Shown here: in pieces, positions 46,029 through 54,870 of the stretch | Layout: each line of letters opens with the position of its first letter | How positions within the stretch are numbered: the stretch's first letter is position 1 | Assembly (NCBI RefSeq): GCF_013170705.1 | Contig: NZ_CP033334.1 | Span: forward strand, 2,953,501 to 3,017,500 | Source: Mesorhizobium loti | GTDB lineage: Bacteria; Pseudomonadota; Alphaproteobacteria; Rhizobiales; Rhizobiaceae | Reading direction: 5' to 3' | DNA length: 64,000 nucleotides | Position numbers and translations under genes: made by a program | Notes under the pieces: model-generated | Databases searched by the model: none | Told to the model about the DNA's origin: nothing | The model's input: only the letters and a program-made list of their open reading frames with translations

Positions 46029-46059
46029 AAAGGGCCGGTGCAGATTGCGCCGGCCCTTT
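46029..46059. terminator. Bidirectional intrinsic terminator
   Basis: 10-bp perfect stem AAAGGGCCGG / CCGGCCCTTT with an A run before and CCTTTC after. It serves the convergent stress-protein and FMN-binding genes. Confidence 0.75.
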
Positions 46060-46091
46060 CCTTTCATTTCTCGCAAGACCTGATGGGGCGA

Positions 46092-46538
46092 CTACTCGCT
46101 CGCTTCTCGTCCGGATACCTGCTCGATCAGGATCCGAAAGAAGACGTGCGGTGCACTGTCGGCTGTGGGAGGAACGACCGGCTTGAGTGCGCCAGGCTCC
46201 CACCAGTCCGTGTGCTTGCTCAACACCGACCAGGCATGATCCCGCTCAAGCTTATGGCCGATCCGGTCAGGCAGCTCTTCGTATCGGCCGTCGGCAATGA
46301 CACTTTTCCATCCTCGCCCCTGGCCATGTTCATCGACCTGGACGGACACCAGCGGATTGGCCCGCATCCATTCGATCTTTTTCCCCGGCATGGAAAACGC
46401 GTAAAGATGAGCGTCCGAATGGGCGTAGTGGAAGGGCACGATATAGGGCTGCCCGTCCTTCGCGCATGCCAGGCGGCCAATGCGATTGGCCGTCAGCAAT
46501 TTGGTGCATTCCAAAGCAGAAAGCGTGCGGATCTGCAT
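46092..46538 (-). CDS. Pyridoxamine-phosphate-oxidase-like FMN-binding protein
   Basis: 148 residues from ATG 46538 (AAAAGGAG upstream). 'LLTANRIGRLACAKDGQPYI' and 'VPFHYAHSDAHLYAFSMPGK' form the split-barrel flavin fold of the NimA/PNPOx group. Likely an FMN reductase or heme/F420-type stress protein. Last gene of the DUF2267-PRTase operon, 20 bases after the PRTase stop. Confidence 0.75.
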   Translation of the reverse strand: MQIRTLSALECTKLLTANRIGRLACAKDGQPYIVPFHYAHSDAHLYAFSMPGKKIEWMRANPLVSVQVDEHGQGRGWKSVIADGRYEELPDRIGHKLERDHAWSVLSKHTDWWEPGALKPVVPPTADSAPHVFFRILIEQVSGREASE

Positions 46539-46557
46539 CAATGCGATCTCCTTTTCT

Positions 46558-47244
46558 TCACGACTTTTGAACCAGGCCGGAAACGTGCCGCTGGCCAGTT
46601 TTGTACAGCTGGGCAGCCGCGTCCATAGCGCAGACAACGTCGTTGTCAGAGAGCTGCGGGAACCGCAGATAATGGTGGCCCAAGGCCCGGAACTGTCCTG
46701 GCTGACTAAGGCAGACCACACGGTCCGCTTCCTGTTCCAGCGCTGCGATCGTTTCTTGCGGTGAAACGGGAATTGCCACGATGATTTCCCTCGGTGACCG
46801 GCGCTTGAGGGCGCGGATCGCGATTTTCATGGTCGTACCGGTCGCGGCGCCGTCATCGACGATGATCGCGGTCTTTCCCGCGATCGACATCGGTTTGGTC
46901 TTGCCTCGATAGGCAATGCGCCGGCGTTCGAGTTCAGGACGCTCATTTGCTATCAAGACACCTAGCTCACCTTCGCCGAGCTCATAGGTCTCGACGATCT
47001 CTCGGTTCAGCACGACCTCCCCAGGGGTGCCATCGACGATTGCGGCAACAGCCAGCTCGGGATTGCCCGGGGCGCCGACCTTGCGGACGATCAGCAGGTC
47101 AAGAGGAGCGTTGAGGGCTTTGGCCACTTCCACCGCGACGGGCACGCCGCCACGCGGCAATGCCAATACGATGGGCTGGTGCAGTTGAAGCCTGCTCAGT
47201 TCCAGGCCAAGCTTCGCTCCAGCGTCTTCCCGGTCGCGGAACAT
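46558..47244 (-). CDS. Phosphoribosyltransferase-family protein
   Basis: 228 residues. The PRPP-binding loop is 'AIIVDDGAATGTTM', with 'IVLALPRGGVPVAVEVAKAL' near the N-terminus and 'LIVRKVGAPGNPELAVAAIV'. Members of this group occur with dienelactone hydrolase or USP genes; substrate unknown. Starts 3 bases after the DUF2267 gene. Confidence 0.85.
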   Translation of the reverse strand: MFRDREDAGAKLGLELSRLQLHQPIVLALPRGGVPVAVEVAKALNAPLDLLIVRKVGAPGNPELAVAAIVDGTPGEVVLNREIVETYELGEGELGVLIANERPELERRRIAYRGKTKPMSIAGKTAIIVDDGAATGTTMKIAIRALKRRSPREIIVAIPVSPQETIAALEQEADRVVCLSQPGQFRALGHHYLRFPQLSDNDVVCAMDAAAQLYKTGQRHVSGLVQKS

Positions 47245-47247
47245 CGG

Positions 47248-47682
47248 TCAATCCACCGGCCACAGTGTTCGCAGCGACTTCTTCATCGAGTTTCTGACCT
47301 GCACGATCTCACCATGCGAAATGTGACGGTCCAGAAGCTTGAAAACGGCACTGATCGCGACATCGAAATCGATTTCCTCATCATAGCCGAAACTGTTTCT
47401 GACGCTGATAATGAAGTCGCGCTTCGTGCGCTCATGCGCAGTTGTTGACGGATTCCAGCCTTCGAAATAGATGCCGCGGAGCAAAACAGGCAGTTGCGCC
47501 GAGAGATCGGCCATTTCGGCCGGCGACAGCCAATCCCGCACCGTGTGCAGGACAGATCTCAGGAGACGGCACGCGCTCGGCTCGCTCCAGCAGAGATCCT
47601 TGGCGAGCTCCTTGACCCATTGTTGTGCCTGCTGGCCAGCGTGCGTGAAGCCAGCGAAGGACGTGTGGGAAATATGACCCAT
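47248..47682 (-). CDS. DUF2267-family protein
   Basis: 144 residues from ATG 47682 (GAGGAG upstream). Two helical repeats ('AQQWVKELAKDLCWSEPSAC', 'RLLRSVLHTVRDWLSPAEMA', 'LPVLLRGIYFEGWNP'), the DUF2267 signature. First gene of a three-gene operon with PRTase and FMN-binding protein. A near-perfect FixK box is 57 bases upstream. Confidence 0.85.
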   Translation of the reverse strand: MGHISHTSFAGFTHAGQQAQQWVKELAKDLCWSEPSACRLLRSVLHTVRDWLSPAEMADLSAQLPVLLRGIYFEGWNPSTTAHERTKRDFIISVRNSFGYDEEIDFDVAISAVFKLLDRHISHGEIVQVRNSMKKSLRTLWPVD

Positions 47683-47738
47683 GGCGATGCTCCTCGACGA
47701 TTTGAACTCCATTCTCAGGCATCGAAAGGCTTTGAGCA

Positions 47739-47752
47739 TTGAGCAGGATCAA
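47739..47752. promoter_or_regulatory. FixK/FNR box, one mismatch
   Basis: TTGAGCAGGATCAA upstream of the DUF2267 operon. Confidence 0.6.
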
Positions 47753-47890
47753 ATCGGTCACAGGTGCATCGCCTCGTTTTTCCACCGCCGCCTCGATCAG
47801 ATCGAGGAAGCGGCGCACCGGCTGGCGAAGTGGATGAAGAGCGTTTGAGCCGAAGGCGGCTTTAGCCGCCCGGGATCAGCCGCCCGATTT

Positions 47891-49167
47891 TCAGCCGCCC
47901 GACTTGGGGACCAGGAGCGGAATGATGCGGTCGGTCTTGGCGACCGAAGGTTGGCCGGAACTGGCATAGGGAATGCCGAGCGCATCCCAGGTCTCGACCA
48001 GCGCATCCTGCAGTTCGGCGATCAGCGCATCGGAATGGAACGGCGTCGGCGTGATGCGCAGCCGCTCGGTGCCGCGCGGCACGGTCGGGTAGTTGATCGG
48101 CTGGATGTAGATGCCGTGGACGCCAAGCAGCCGGTCGCTCGCCATCTTGCAAAGCTCCGGATCGCCAACCAGCACCGGCACGATATGGGTCGCCGATTCC
48201 ATCACCGGCAGGCCGGCGGCCGCCAGGATGTGTTTGGTTCGGCTCGCCTGCTGCTGCTGCGCGTCGCGCTCGGCCTGCGAACGCTTGAGATGGCGGATGG
48301 AGGCGGTGGTGGCGGCGGCGATCGCCGGCGGCAGCGCCGTGGTGAAGATGAAACCCGGCGCATAGGAGCGAACCGCGTCGATCACCGCGCTGGTGCCGGT
48401 GATGTAGCCGCCCAGCGTGCCGAACGCCTTGGCCAGCGTGCCCTGGATGATGTCGATGCGGTCGGCAAGGCCTTCGCGCTCGGTGATGCCGCCGCCGCGC
48501 GGTCCGTACATGCCCACGGCATGGACCTCGTCGATATAGGTCATGGCGTTGTAGCGCTCGGCGAGTTCGACGATCTCCCGGATCGGCGCGATGTCGCCGT
48601 CCATCGAATAGACGCTTTCGAAGACGATCAGCTTGGCGCGCTCGCGCCCCGCGGCCTGCAGCAGGCTTTCCAGATGCGCGACGTCATTGTGGCGGAAGAT
48701 CTTCTTTTCCGCGCCCGAGCGCCGCACGCCCTCGATCATCGAGGCGTGGTTCAACTCGTCCGAGATGATCAGGCAGTTGGGCAAAAGCCGGGCAATGGTC
48801 GAGATCGAGGCTTCGTTGGAGACGAAGCCGGAGGTGAAGACCAGCGCTGCCTCCTTGCCGTGCAGGTCGGCGAGTTCCTGCTCGAGTTCGACCAGCGGGT
48901 TGGAGGTACCGGAGATGTTGCGGGTGCCGCCGGCGCCCGAACCCATCTTGCCGGCCGCGTTCTGGAAGGCGGCGATGACATCCGCGTGCTGGCCATGCCG
49001 AGATAGTCGTTGGAGCACCAGACGGTGATTTCCTCGGCGCGGCCGTTGGAGCGCCAGATGGCGCGCGGAAACTTGCCCGCGATACGCTCGAGATCGGCGA
49101 AGACACGATAGCGACGCTCCGCATGGAGCTGGTCGATCGCTTCTTCGAAGAACCGCTGGTAGTTCAT
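47891..49167 (-). pseudogene. hemA: 5-aminolevulinate synthase with a single-base frameshift
   Basis: ATG 49167 gives [20 protein letters not shown] to '[10 protein letters not shown]', the ALAS N-terminus. One G is missing on the coding strand near 48993 (ATGGCC where ATGGGCC is expected). The rest is in the next frame: '[20 protein letters not shown]', '[20 protein letters not shown]', '[16 protein letters not shown]' and the PLP-lysine site '[13 protein letters not shown]'. Whole length 1277 bases, one short of a 426-codon frame. The enzyme condenses glycine and succinyl-CoA, the first step of heme synthesis. A FixK-type box lies 97 bases upstream, as is usual for rhizobial hemA. If the indel is real the gene is dead and another hemA copy must exist. 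Confidence 0.85.
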
Positions 49168-49263
49168 GTCCGAATTTCCTTGTTGCTCGCGGTTGCGCTG
49201 CGGGCATCAGCGACACCGAACTTGGCAATGGTTGGACGTAACCCTTTGTGGGAAGGGACGACC

Positions 49264-49277
49264 TTGATTCATGTCAA
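49264..49277. promoter_or_regulatory. FixK/FNR box, one mismatch, upstream of hemA
   Basis: TTGATTCATGTCAA; also 28 bases beyond the 3' end of the stress-protein gene at 49305. Confidence 0.6.
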
Positions 49278-49304
49278 AATCACGACTCCGAGGCTCCACC
49301 TTAC

Positions 49305-50129
49305 TCAGTTCGATATGAACCGATGCAATGATCCTCCGCGCAGTACGGAACGCGTCACGCCGCCAAAGGTCATCTCCAGTACCCGGCTATGACCGTAGCC
49401 ACCGAGAACGATGAGATCGGCCGCAATATCCTTTCCGATCTGGAGCAGGATTTCCGCCGGTTCGGAGCGGCGCGCATCCAAGATTTCCGATCGCGCTTTC
49501 ACCCCGTGGCGCGTCAAAAAGCGTTCGACATCCGCTGCATTTTCCCTAGGCCTCGTATCCCCATTGTCCACGGTGGCGATCACGACCTCCCTGGCGGTGA
49601 TCAGGAAAGGCATGGCGTCGACGACGGCACGTCGCGCTTCCCGCGTGTCATTCCACGCGATCAGGATGCTTTCGGCCTTGATCGACGCCAATGGGTCCGA
49701 TGCCACGAGTATCGGACGGCCAGCCGCAAGGATGAGGCTTGCCGGATCCACCACACGATGACGGTCGGCCACCAGATCGGCCGTCGGCGAGCCAGTGAGG
49801 ATCAAGTCGGCCGCCCGCGCATTGAGCGCAAGTTGGCGTGTGGGATTGCCTATTTCTCCGCGCCACGAGGCACGATTGCTGCCGTTGACTATGCTCAGGA
49901 ATTCCTCTCTCAGGCAGTCGAGGCGACCTTCTATCTCCTCCACCTGGCACCACAACGCCTTGGTCGCGGCCTGGTCATCAGTGCCGGCTGGCAGGGCGAA
50001 ATGCGGCTCGGCGGCACAAAAGCCGATCAAATCAGCATCTTGCCGTTGAGCAAGATTCCATGCCATCGCGATGCGCGGCGCCGCGATCGCGTCCACGTCC
50101 AGTTGAACCATAATCGTCTTGAAAGCCAT
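49305..50129 (-). CDS. Universal stress protein, tandem UspA domains
   Basis: 274 residues. N-terminal 'MAFKTIMVQLDVDAIAAPRI'; C-terminal ATP-binding loop 'VLGGYGHSRVLEMTFGGVTR'. Closest in the window to the protein at 54871-55680: both share 'ILIAWNDTREARRAVVDAMP' versus 'VLVAWKDTREARRAMADALP'. Confidence 0.88.
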   Translation of the reverse strand: MAFKTIMVQLDVDAIAAPRIAMAWNLAQRQDADLIGFCAAEPHFALPAGTDDQAATKALWCQVEEIEGRLDCLREEFLSIVNGSNRASWRGEIGNPTRQLALNARAADLILTGSPTADLVADRHRVVDPASLILAAGRPILVASDPLASIKAESILIAWNDTREARRAVVDAMPFLITAREVVIATVDNGDTRPRENAADVERFLTRHGVKARSEILDARRSEPAEILLQIGKDIAADLIVLGGYGHSRVLEMTFGGVTRSVLRGGSLHRFISN

Positions 50130-50184
50130 CGCGTCGTTCCATCTGGGGTTGACGCGACTTGGCCATCAAATGGAGGGAGGCACC

Positions 50185-50198
50185 TTGATGCGGGTCAA
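50185..50198. promoter_or_regulatory. FixK/FNR box, one mismatch
   Basis: TTGATGCGGGTCAA, 56 bases upstream of the stress-protein start at 50129. Confidence 0.6.
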
Positions 50199-50255
50199 AC
50201 GCGCAACGAAACCGGTTGGTACCGGCACGCTCCTACAGTCCGCAAGGCCATAGGG

Positions 50256-50269
50256 TTGATCCTGATCAA
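50256..50269. promoter_or_regulatory. FixK/FNR box, perfect
   Basis: TTGATCCTGATCAA, 62 bases upstream of the phasin start at 50331. Confidence 0.8.
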
Positions 50270-50330
50270 GGACACGACGACGAATGGCGTCAACGTCGCG
50301 CTGTGGAGATTCAGAACGGAGTAGTCGATA

Positions 50331-50714
50331 ATGCACACCCAGCCCGAACCCTCCGCATTCGGCACACAATTGGTGCCGATTGCGGAAAATGGCCAGAAGT
50401 TCTTCCTTGCTGTCGCGTCTCTTCAAGTACACGCCTTCAAGGCGATGATGCGCTATAGCGTCGAAACGCTGGCATTTCTGAAGCATCGTTGCGAACAGGA
50501 CGTCAAGCTGGCCGACGATCTCATCACCGGTCCGGAGTTCAATGACGCTTTCGACATCTTTGCTGCTTTCCTGCAGAATGCGACATCGCAATATGTCAGC
50601 GAAGCCGGTAAGGTCGCCACACTGACCTCCAGGCTCACTTCGGAAACTGCCAAGCGGCTCCGTGAGGAAGCCAGAACCGCGATCGAGGACGCCGCGGCGA
50701 AGACAGTCGCGTAG
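50331..50714 (+). CDS. Phasin-family protein
   Basis: 127 residues, alpha-helical and without cysteine clusters: 'AFKAMMRYSVETLAFLKHRC' and 'DAFDIFAAFLQNATSQYVSE', the phasin_2 pattern. Coats polyhydroxyalkanoate granules, a carbon store in rhizobia at low oxygen. Followed 22 bases later by a cytochrome c gene. Confidence 0.8.
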   Translation: MHTQPEPSAFGTQLVPIAENGQKFFLAVASLQVHAFKAMMRYSVETLAFLKHRCEQDVKLADDLITGPEFNDAFDIFAAFLQNATSQYVSEAGKVATLTSRLTSETAKRLREEARTAIEDAAAKTVA

Positions 50715-50736
50715 ATCGGCAATGCGGAGGTCAAAC

Positions 50737-51078
50737 ATGACCATCTTTTACGGGGGTCGTCGTCTGCCGGCTTCTGTCCTTGCACTGATGCTGCTCGGAC
50801 ATGTGCATCCAGCCCTGGCCGATAGCCTGACGGATCATGGAAAGGCGTTGGTGGAAGTCAATTGCGCCCGCTGCCACGCCATTGGGAAAACCGACAAGAG
50901 CAGTCATCCTGACGCCCCGGCGTTTCGGACCTTGTCAAAGCGCTATCCGATCACCGATCTCGAGGAGGCCCTCGCTGAGGGGATTTCGACTGGCCACCCG
51001 GACATGCCCGAGTGGATCGCCAGCCCCGACCAGATCGACGCAATTATCGCTTACATCAGCACCTTGCAGCAACCGTGA
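50737..51078 (+). CDS. Small periplasmic c-type cytochrome
   Basis: 113 residues from ATG 50737 with GGAGG 7 bases upstream. Signal sequence 'LPASVLALMLLGHVHPALAD', heme site 'CARCHAIG', distal Met in 'GHPDMPEW'. Likely in one operon with phasin under the FixK box at 50256. Confidence 0.85.
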   Translation: MTIFYGGRRLPASVLALMLLGHVHPALADSLTDHGKALVEVNCARCHAIGKTDKSSHPDAPAFRTLSKRYPITDLEEALAEGISTGHPDMPEWIASPDQIDAIIAYISTLQQP

Positions 51079-51114
51079 TCGGGGCCGTGGGCGCGGCAGC
51101 CCACCGAACCTGAT

Positions 51115-51178
51115 GCCTCCATTGCACAATGGAGGCAGTCGATCTGGTGGCTGTTAACGCGCCAGCAAACCGGCGCGT
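51115..51178. terminator. Two consecutive hairpins between convergent genes
   Basis: First: GCCTCCATTG, loop CA, CAATGGAGGC (51115-51136), a perfect 10-bp stem. Second: ACGCGCC / GGCGCGT (51157-51178). No strong T run follows, but the position between two converging genes suggests transcription termination. Confidence 0.55.
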
Positions 51179-51184
51179 ACCAAG

Positions 51185-51571
51185 CTAGGGCAACATCCTG
51201 TCAGCTGCACGGAAGTACGACCGGGCATGCGCCACGATCTGGGCCTCCGTGGGATGATCGGCAGGCTCGACGCCGATGATGCGATCCTTCAAGTGGGAAT
51301 GGTGGTCGCGTATATGCCTTGCCAACTCGTCTTTTGCCGATCCTGGACCAACGATCAGCCATTCCTTCGCCGGCTGCAGCGCCGCGACGATGTCCTGGTA
51401 GAAGGACTGGTTTTCCGGTGCACGCTTGCCGTCGACGGTGCCTGCCTTGTTGTGGGTCTGATGATGCGCAAGCGTGGTGGCAAGCCTGAGGCTCTCGGCC
51501 GCTTCACGATTGAAGAAAAACACCTTGGCTTCGCGATGGTCCAGCCAGGCAACGGCATGTTGGGTCTGCAT
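51185..51571 (-). CDS. eRF1-domain-like ('translational machinery') protein
   Basis: 128 residues: 'HAVAWLDHREAKVFFFNREA', 'QPAKEWLIVGPGSAKDELAR', 'HHSHLKDRIIGVEPADHPTE'. This is a small family resembling the C-terminal domain of eukaryotic release factor 1. Found among stress genes in alphaproteobacteria; role unknown. Confidence 0.7.
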   Translation of the reverse strand: MQTQHAVAWLDHREAKVFFFNREAAESLRLATTLAHHQTHNKAGTVDGKRAPENQSFYQDIVAALQPAKEWLIVGPGSAKDELARHIRDHHSHLKDRIIGVEPADHPTEAQIVAHARSYFRAADRMLP

Positions 51572-51631
51572 ATTGATACATCCTTGAGGCTATGGTTGAG
51601 GAATGAGCGCGATCAACCCGATGAGACGTCC

Positions 51632-51880
51632 TCACGCGGGCTGGGACTCCAGCGTTGCCAGGACCGAGCCGGGTTCGATGACGGTGTTCGCAGTGGCGAC
51701 AATCGTCGCGCGGCCACTTGCAGGCGCGACAATCTCGTGCAGCGCGTCTTCAACGCGAACTTCGGCTATGCGCTCTCCGGCCTTGATTGTGTCGCCGCTC
51801 GTAATGAACCAGCGCTCCAGGATACCCTCCGGCAACATGCTGGACGCCCACAGGGCTTCATCGACCTTGATATAGTGCAT
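51632..51880 (-). CDS. Lipoyl/biotinyl-domain-like protein without the acceptor lysine
   Basis: 82 residues from ATG 51880. Beta-hairpin fold of lipoyl domains ('ERWFITSGDTIKAGERIAEV', 'IVAPASGRATIVATANTVIE'), but the turn that normally carries D-K-A/M-K-M reads 'VRVEDALHEIVAP' with no lysine, so it should not be lipoylated or biotinylated. A perfect FixK box is 50 bases upstream. Confidence 0.7.
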   Translation of the reverse strand: MHYIKVDEALWASSMLPEGILERWFITSGDTIKAGERIAEVRVEDALHEIVAPASGRATIVATANTVIEPGSVLATLESQPA

Positions 51881-51930
51881 CGCGATTCTCCCTATGCCGC
51901 CGAATGATACGCGCTTGCGCAGCATGGTCC

Positions 51931-51944
51931 TTGATCCCGATCAA
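51931..51944. promoter_or_regulatory. FixK/FNR box, perfect
   Basis: TTGATCCCGATCAA upstream of the lipoyl-like gene. A one-mismatch site TTGACGGCGATCAA follows at 51982-51995 and may serve the genes to the right. Confidence 0.8.
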
Positions 51945-52246
51945 TCGGCGCCCGACGCAAAGTGCTGCAATCGCGCGGCGTTTGACGGCGATCAAATTCT
52001 GATACGGCATCCGGCCTTAAGGTGTCCGGCCGTCGACGGAGTGAGGTCATGAAGCATTTCAGGAAGAGGCAGCCGTCGCGATGAGCGCCCGATCAGGTAT
52101 CAGCGCTGCATTCGCGATCGAACGGGATGTACGCGCCGTGCAGGTGATCGGCACCGATGACGATATGGCGTCCGCCGCAAGAACTGTTAGCCACATCAGT
52201 CCGACCCGCGGCAACGCGCATGCCTGTCCGGCGATTCCAGAAAATG

Positions 52247-52516
52247 ATGCAGATCAATGCGCAACGCACCGTTTACGAAGATTTTGATGCGATGTGGAAT
52301 CCTATCCTAAGCGCACCGTATGGTCGCGGCCTTGAACTCGCCGTCTTCGACGAGGAGGGGGCGCATGCGCTGGTATTTCCCTGCATAAAAAGCCGCGAAG
52401 GTTGGAAAAATGCCGCCACCGGCGTCCGTGTCGACATCCATCCGACCCACTGGCGCGAGTGGGAAGATGAGAAGGTTCAGGCCAGAGCAGGCAACCCTTT
52501 CGAAGGTTCTCCCTAG
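52247..52516 (+). CDS. 89-residue hypothetical protein
   Basis: MQINAQRTVYEDFDAMWNPI ... 'VDIHPTHWREWEDEK'. Soluble and Trp-rich, no known family. An ATG one codon earlier (52244) is equally possible, and an overlapping ORF from 52081 is less convincing. Ends 4 bases into fixJ on the other strand. Confidence 0.5.
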   Translation: MQINAQRTVYEDFDAMWNPILSAPYGRGLELAVFDEEGAHALVFPCIKSREGWKNAATGVRVDIHPTHWREWEDEKVQARAGNPFEGSP

Positions 52517-53127
52517 GGGCGGGATTCCACGATCAGCGCCATGCGCACGAGATGTGACAGACTGCTTGCGCCCATCTTGCTCATGACATTGGCCCGGTGG
52601 ATTTCGACCGTGCGCGGACTGATCCCCAGATCATAGGCGATCGTCTTGTTGGGCAGCCCCGAAACAAGTCCATCCAGCACCTGCCGCTCGCGCTCCGACA
52701 AGTTCGACAGACGCCCGCGGATCTCCGCGGACTGGGGATGCGCTGCATTGACCTGGTTGCGGTTGGCCAGCGCGGAGCGGATCGCTTCGATCAGCATTTC
52801 GTCGTCGAACGGCTTCTCGATGAAATCGGAGGCCCCTTCCTTCATTGCCTGCACGGCGAGCGCCACATCGGCATGACCAGTCATGACAATAACCGGAATC
52901 CTGTGCCCGCTCGCCCTAAGCTGACGCAGGAGCTCGATGCCGTCTATGCCCGGCATGCGCACGTCGGTGACAATGCAGCCGTCGATGTTGCCGGTCGCCG
53001 TAGACAGAAAAGCTGTGGCCGATTCGTGCAGGCGCACAGCGAAGTCTGCTGTGGCCAGAAGAAAACCGAGCGATTTGCGGACGTCGACATCGTCGTCGAC
53101 CACATGCACCAGATCACTGTCGGCCAT
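52513..53127 (-). CDS. fixJ: FixJ-type response regulator
   Basis: 204 residues. Receiver domain with acidic pocket '[20 protein letters not shown]', phospho-Asp in '[14 protein letters not shown]' and Lys in '[10 protein letters not shown]'; LuxR-type output '[20 protein letters not shown]' and '[20 protein letters not shown]'. Start overlaps the end of fixL by 14 bases. In rhizobia FixJ~P activates fixK and nifA. Confidence 0.88.
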   Translation of the reverse strand: MADSDLVHVVDDDVDVRKSLGFLLATADFAVRLHESATAFLSTATGNIDGCIVTDVRMPGIDGIELLRQLRASGHRIPVIVMTGHADVALAVQAMKEGASDFIEKPFDDEMLIEAIRSALANRNQVNAAHPQSAEIRGRLSNLSERERQVLDGLVSGLPNKTIAYDLGISPRTVEIHRANVMSKMGASSLSHLVRMALIVESRP

Positions 53128-54703
53128 TTGTGATCTCTTCCTTCTCTACGATGCGCAAGGTGAAGCGGAACGCGGTTCCGCCGGCTGGCATCACCTCGGC
53201 CCATATATGGCCACCGTGCGATTCAACGATGGTGCGGCAAATGGAAAGGCCCACACCCATGCCTTGCTTCTTGGTCGTTACAAACGGCTGGAAGAGCTGG
53301 GCCGAAACCTCCGGCGCAAGACCCGTGCCTGTATCGATCACGCTTACCTCGGCCATCCCATCATCCCGGGCAATGGTTGTGACTTTCAATTCGCGGCGCG
53401 GCGCTTCGTGCATGGCCTCCACCGCGTTGCGCATCAGGTTGAGCAGAACCTGCTGAATCTGGATGCGGTCGGTCAAGACCAGTTCGGCGGCAGGGTCAAG
53501 CTTGTAGCTGACGAGAAGATTCATCTCTCTCGCGCCAACCAAGGCCAGCGATGCGGCTTCCTCGATCAGCGTCGGCAGCCGTTCGACCTGGCGCTCGCTT
53601 TCGCCCCTGGCGACAAAATCCCTCAGGTGACGGATAACGTCGCCTGCCCGCAATGCCTGCTCGGCTGCCTTTTCGACGGCATCTCGAAGCATGGGCGCAT
53701 TCTCGTCCTGGCTTTTCTCAAGCAGTCGACGACTGCCTTTGAGGTAGTTCGTGATCGCCGTCAGCGGCTGGTTGATCTCATGGGCAAGCGTCGAGGCCAT
53801 TTCGCCAAGTGCTGTAAAGCGCGCCATGTGGAGGAGCTCCTGCTGCTGCTCCTGGATTCTTGCCTCCGCCCGGTGGCGCTCGGTCAGGTCGCGGCAGAAG
53901 CCGGTAAAGAAACGCCCGGTACCCGGATGCATCTCGCCGACGGAAAGCTCCATCGGAAAAGTCGATCCATCCTTGCGGGCCCCGGTAACAGTGCGGCCGA
54001 GCCCGATGATCCGGCGCTCTCCCGTCGTCAGGTAGCGAAGCAGATAGGCATCATGCTCGTCGCGGTAGGGCGAGGGCATCAGCATTTTCACGTTTTGACC
54101 AATGACTTCGCTTGACTGGTAGCCGAACAGCGTTTCGGCAGCGGTGCTGAAGGATTGAATCCCACCCTGTTCGTCGATGACGACCATCGCGTCCGGCACT
54201 GTTGCCAGGATCGATCGCAAATGGTCCTCACGCAGCCGAAGTGCTGCGTTTGCAAAGGACAGGTCGCTGACATCCGTGCCTTGAATGAAGATCGCGGTGA
54301 TACGGCCGTCGTCGGCCTTGACCGGCTGATAGACGAAATCAAGGATGCGCTCCTCGACCGGCCCGCCGGCTGTGTTGCGAAGCCCAACCTTCACCCCGTG
54401 GCCGACATAGGGCTCGCCGGTCGTGTGCACATGGTCGAGATGTTCGAAAAACTCATTGCCTTCAAGCTCGGGAAAGGCGTCGCGCACCGACTTTCCAACC
54501 ACTTGCCTGTGGCCGATCAGCCTTTGGTAGGCGGCATTGGTCAGCTCGAAAATGTGACCCGGCTCGCGCAGGAGTGCTATAAAGCCCGGGGCCTGATCGA
54601 ACATCTGCGACAACAGTGATTTCAGTGTCGTTCCCCCGGGCGACAGACTGAGCGCTTCGTCTTTGATCACCTGAGGTTCCTGGGTTCGAGACGGTGCTGC
54701 CAA
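53114..54703 (-). CDS. fixL: FixL-type oxygen-sensing histidine kinase
   Basis: 529 residues, no transmembrane helix (soluble FixL type). An N-terminal PAS ('[20 protein letters not shown]') is followed by the heme PAS: '[20 protein letters not shown]' contains the proximal heme His in the FixL 'RHDxY' position, and '[20 protein letters not shown]' has the oxygen-contacting Arg. Then the H-box '[20 protein letters not shown]', N-box '[12 protein letters not shown]', G-boxes '[12 protein letters not shown]' and '[18 protein letters not shown]'. Oxygen release from heme switches the kinase on and feeds fixJ just downstream. A FixK-like box lies 91 bases upstream. Confidence 0.88.
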   Translation of the reverse strand: MAAPSRTQEPQVIKDEALSLSPGGTTLKSLLSQMFDQAPGFIALLREPGHIFELTNAAYQRLIGHRQVVGKSVRDAFPELEGNEFFEHLDHVHTTGEPYVGHGVKVGLRNTAGGPVEERILDFVYQPVKADDGRITAIFIQGTDVSDLSFANAALRLREDHLRSILATVPDAMVVIDEQGGIQSFSTAAETLFGYQSSEVIGQNVKMLMPSPYRDEHDAYLLRYLTTGERRIIGLGRTVTGARKDGSTFPMELSVGEMHPGTGRFFTGFCRDLTERHRAEARIQEQQQELLHMARFTALGEMASTLAHEINQPLTAITNYLKGSRRLLEKSQDENAPMLRDAVEKAAEQALRAGDVIRHLRDFVARGESERQVERLPTLIEEAASLALVGAREMNLLVSYKLDPAAELVLTDRIQIQQVLLNLMRNAVEAMHEAPRRELKVTTIARDDGMAEVSVIDTGTGLAPEVSAQLFQPFVTTKKQGMGVGLSICRTIVESHGGHIWAEVMPAGGTAFRFTLRIVEKEEITNGRQ

Positions 54704-54793
54704 GGCTAACTATCACTTCTCGCCGCACGCGCAAAACGGATCGAGCCGCCGACTTCGAGCCCAGATGCAGTTGGCGGATGCAATTGGCGGTCT

Positions 54794-54807
54794 TTGACGC
54801 GCATCAA
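54794..54807. promoter_or_regulatory. FixK/FNR box, one mismatch, divergent promoter
   Basis: TTGACGCGCATCAA between fixL (start 54703) and the stress-protein/ATPase operon (start 54871). Confidence 0.6.
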
Positions 54808-54870
54808 GGCATTAGACGCGGACGAATGCAATTCATCACGCATTCCAGCATTCAGCGAAAGGCGTCCGCA

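Noticed and set aside
47683..47890. Short open frames between the DUF2267 gene and hemA
   Set aside because: Fragments look partly coding on either strand but none has a start, ribosome site or family match.
52937..54115. 392-codon plus-strand frame over fixL
   Set aside because: Antisense to fixL and fixJ, which carry all kinase and receiver motifs; no ribosome site.
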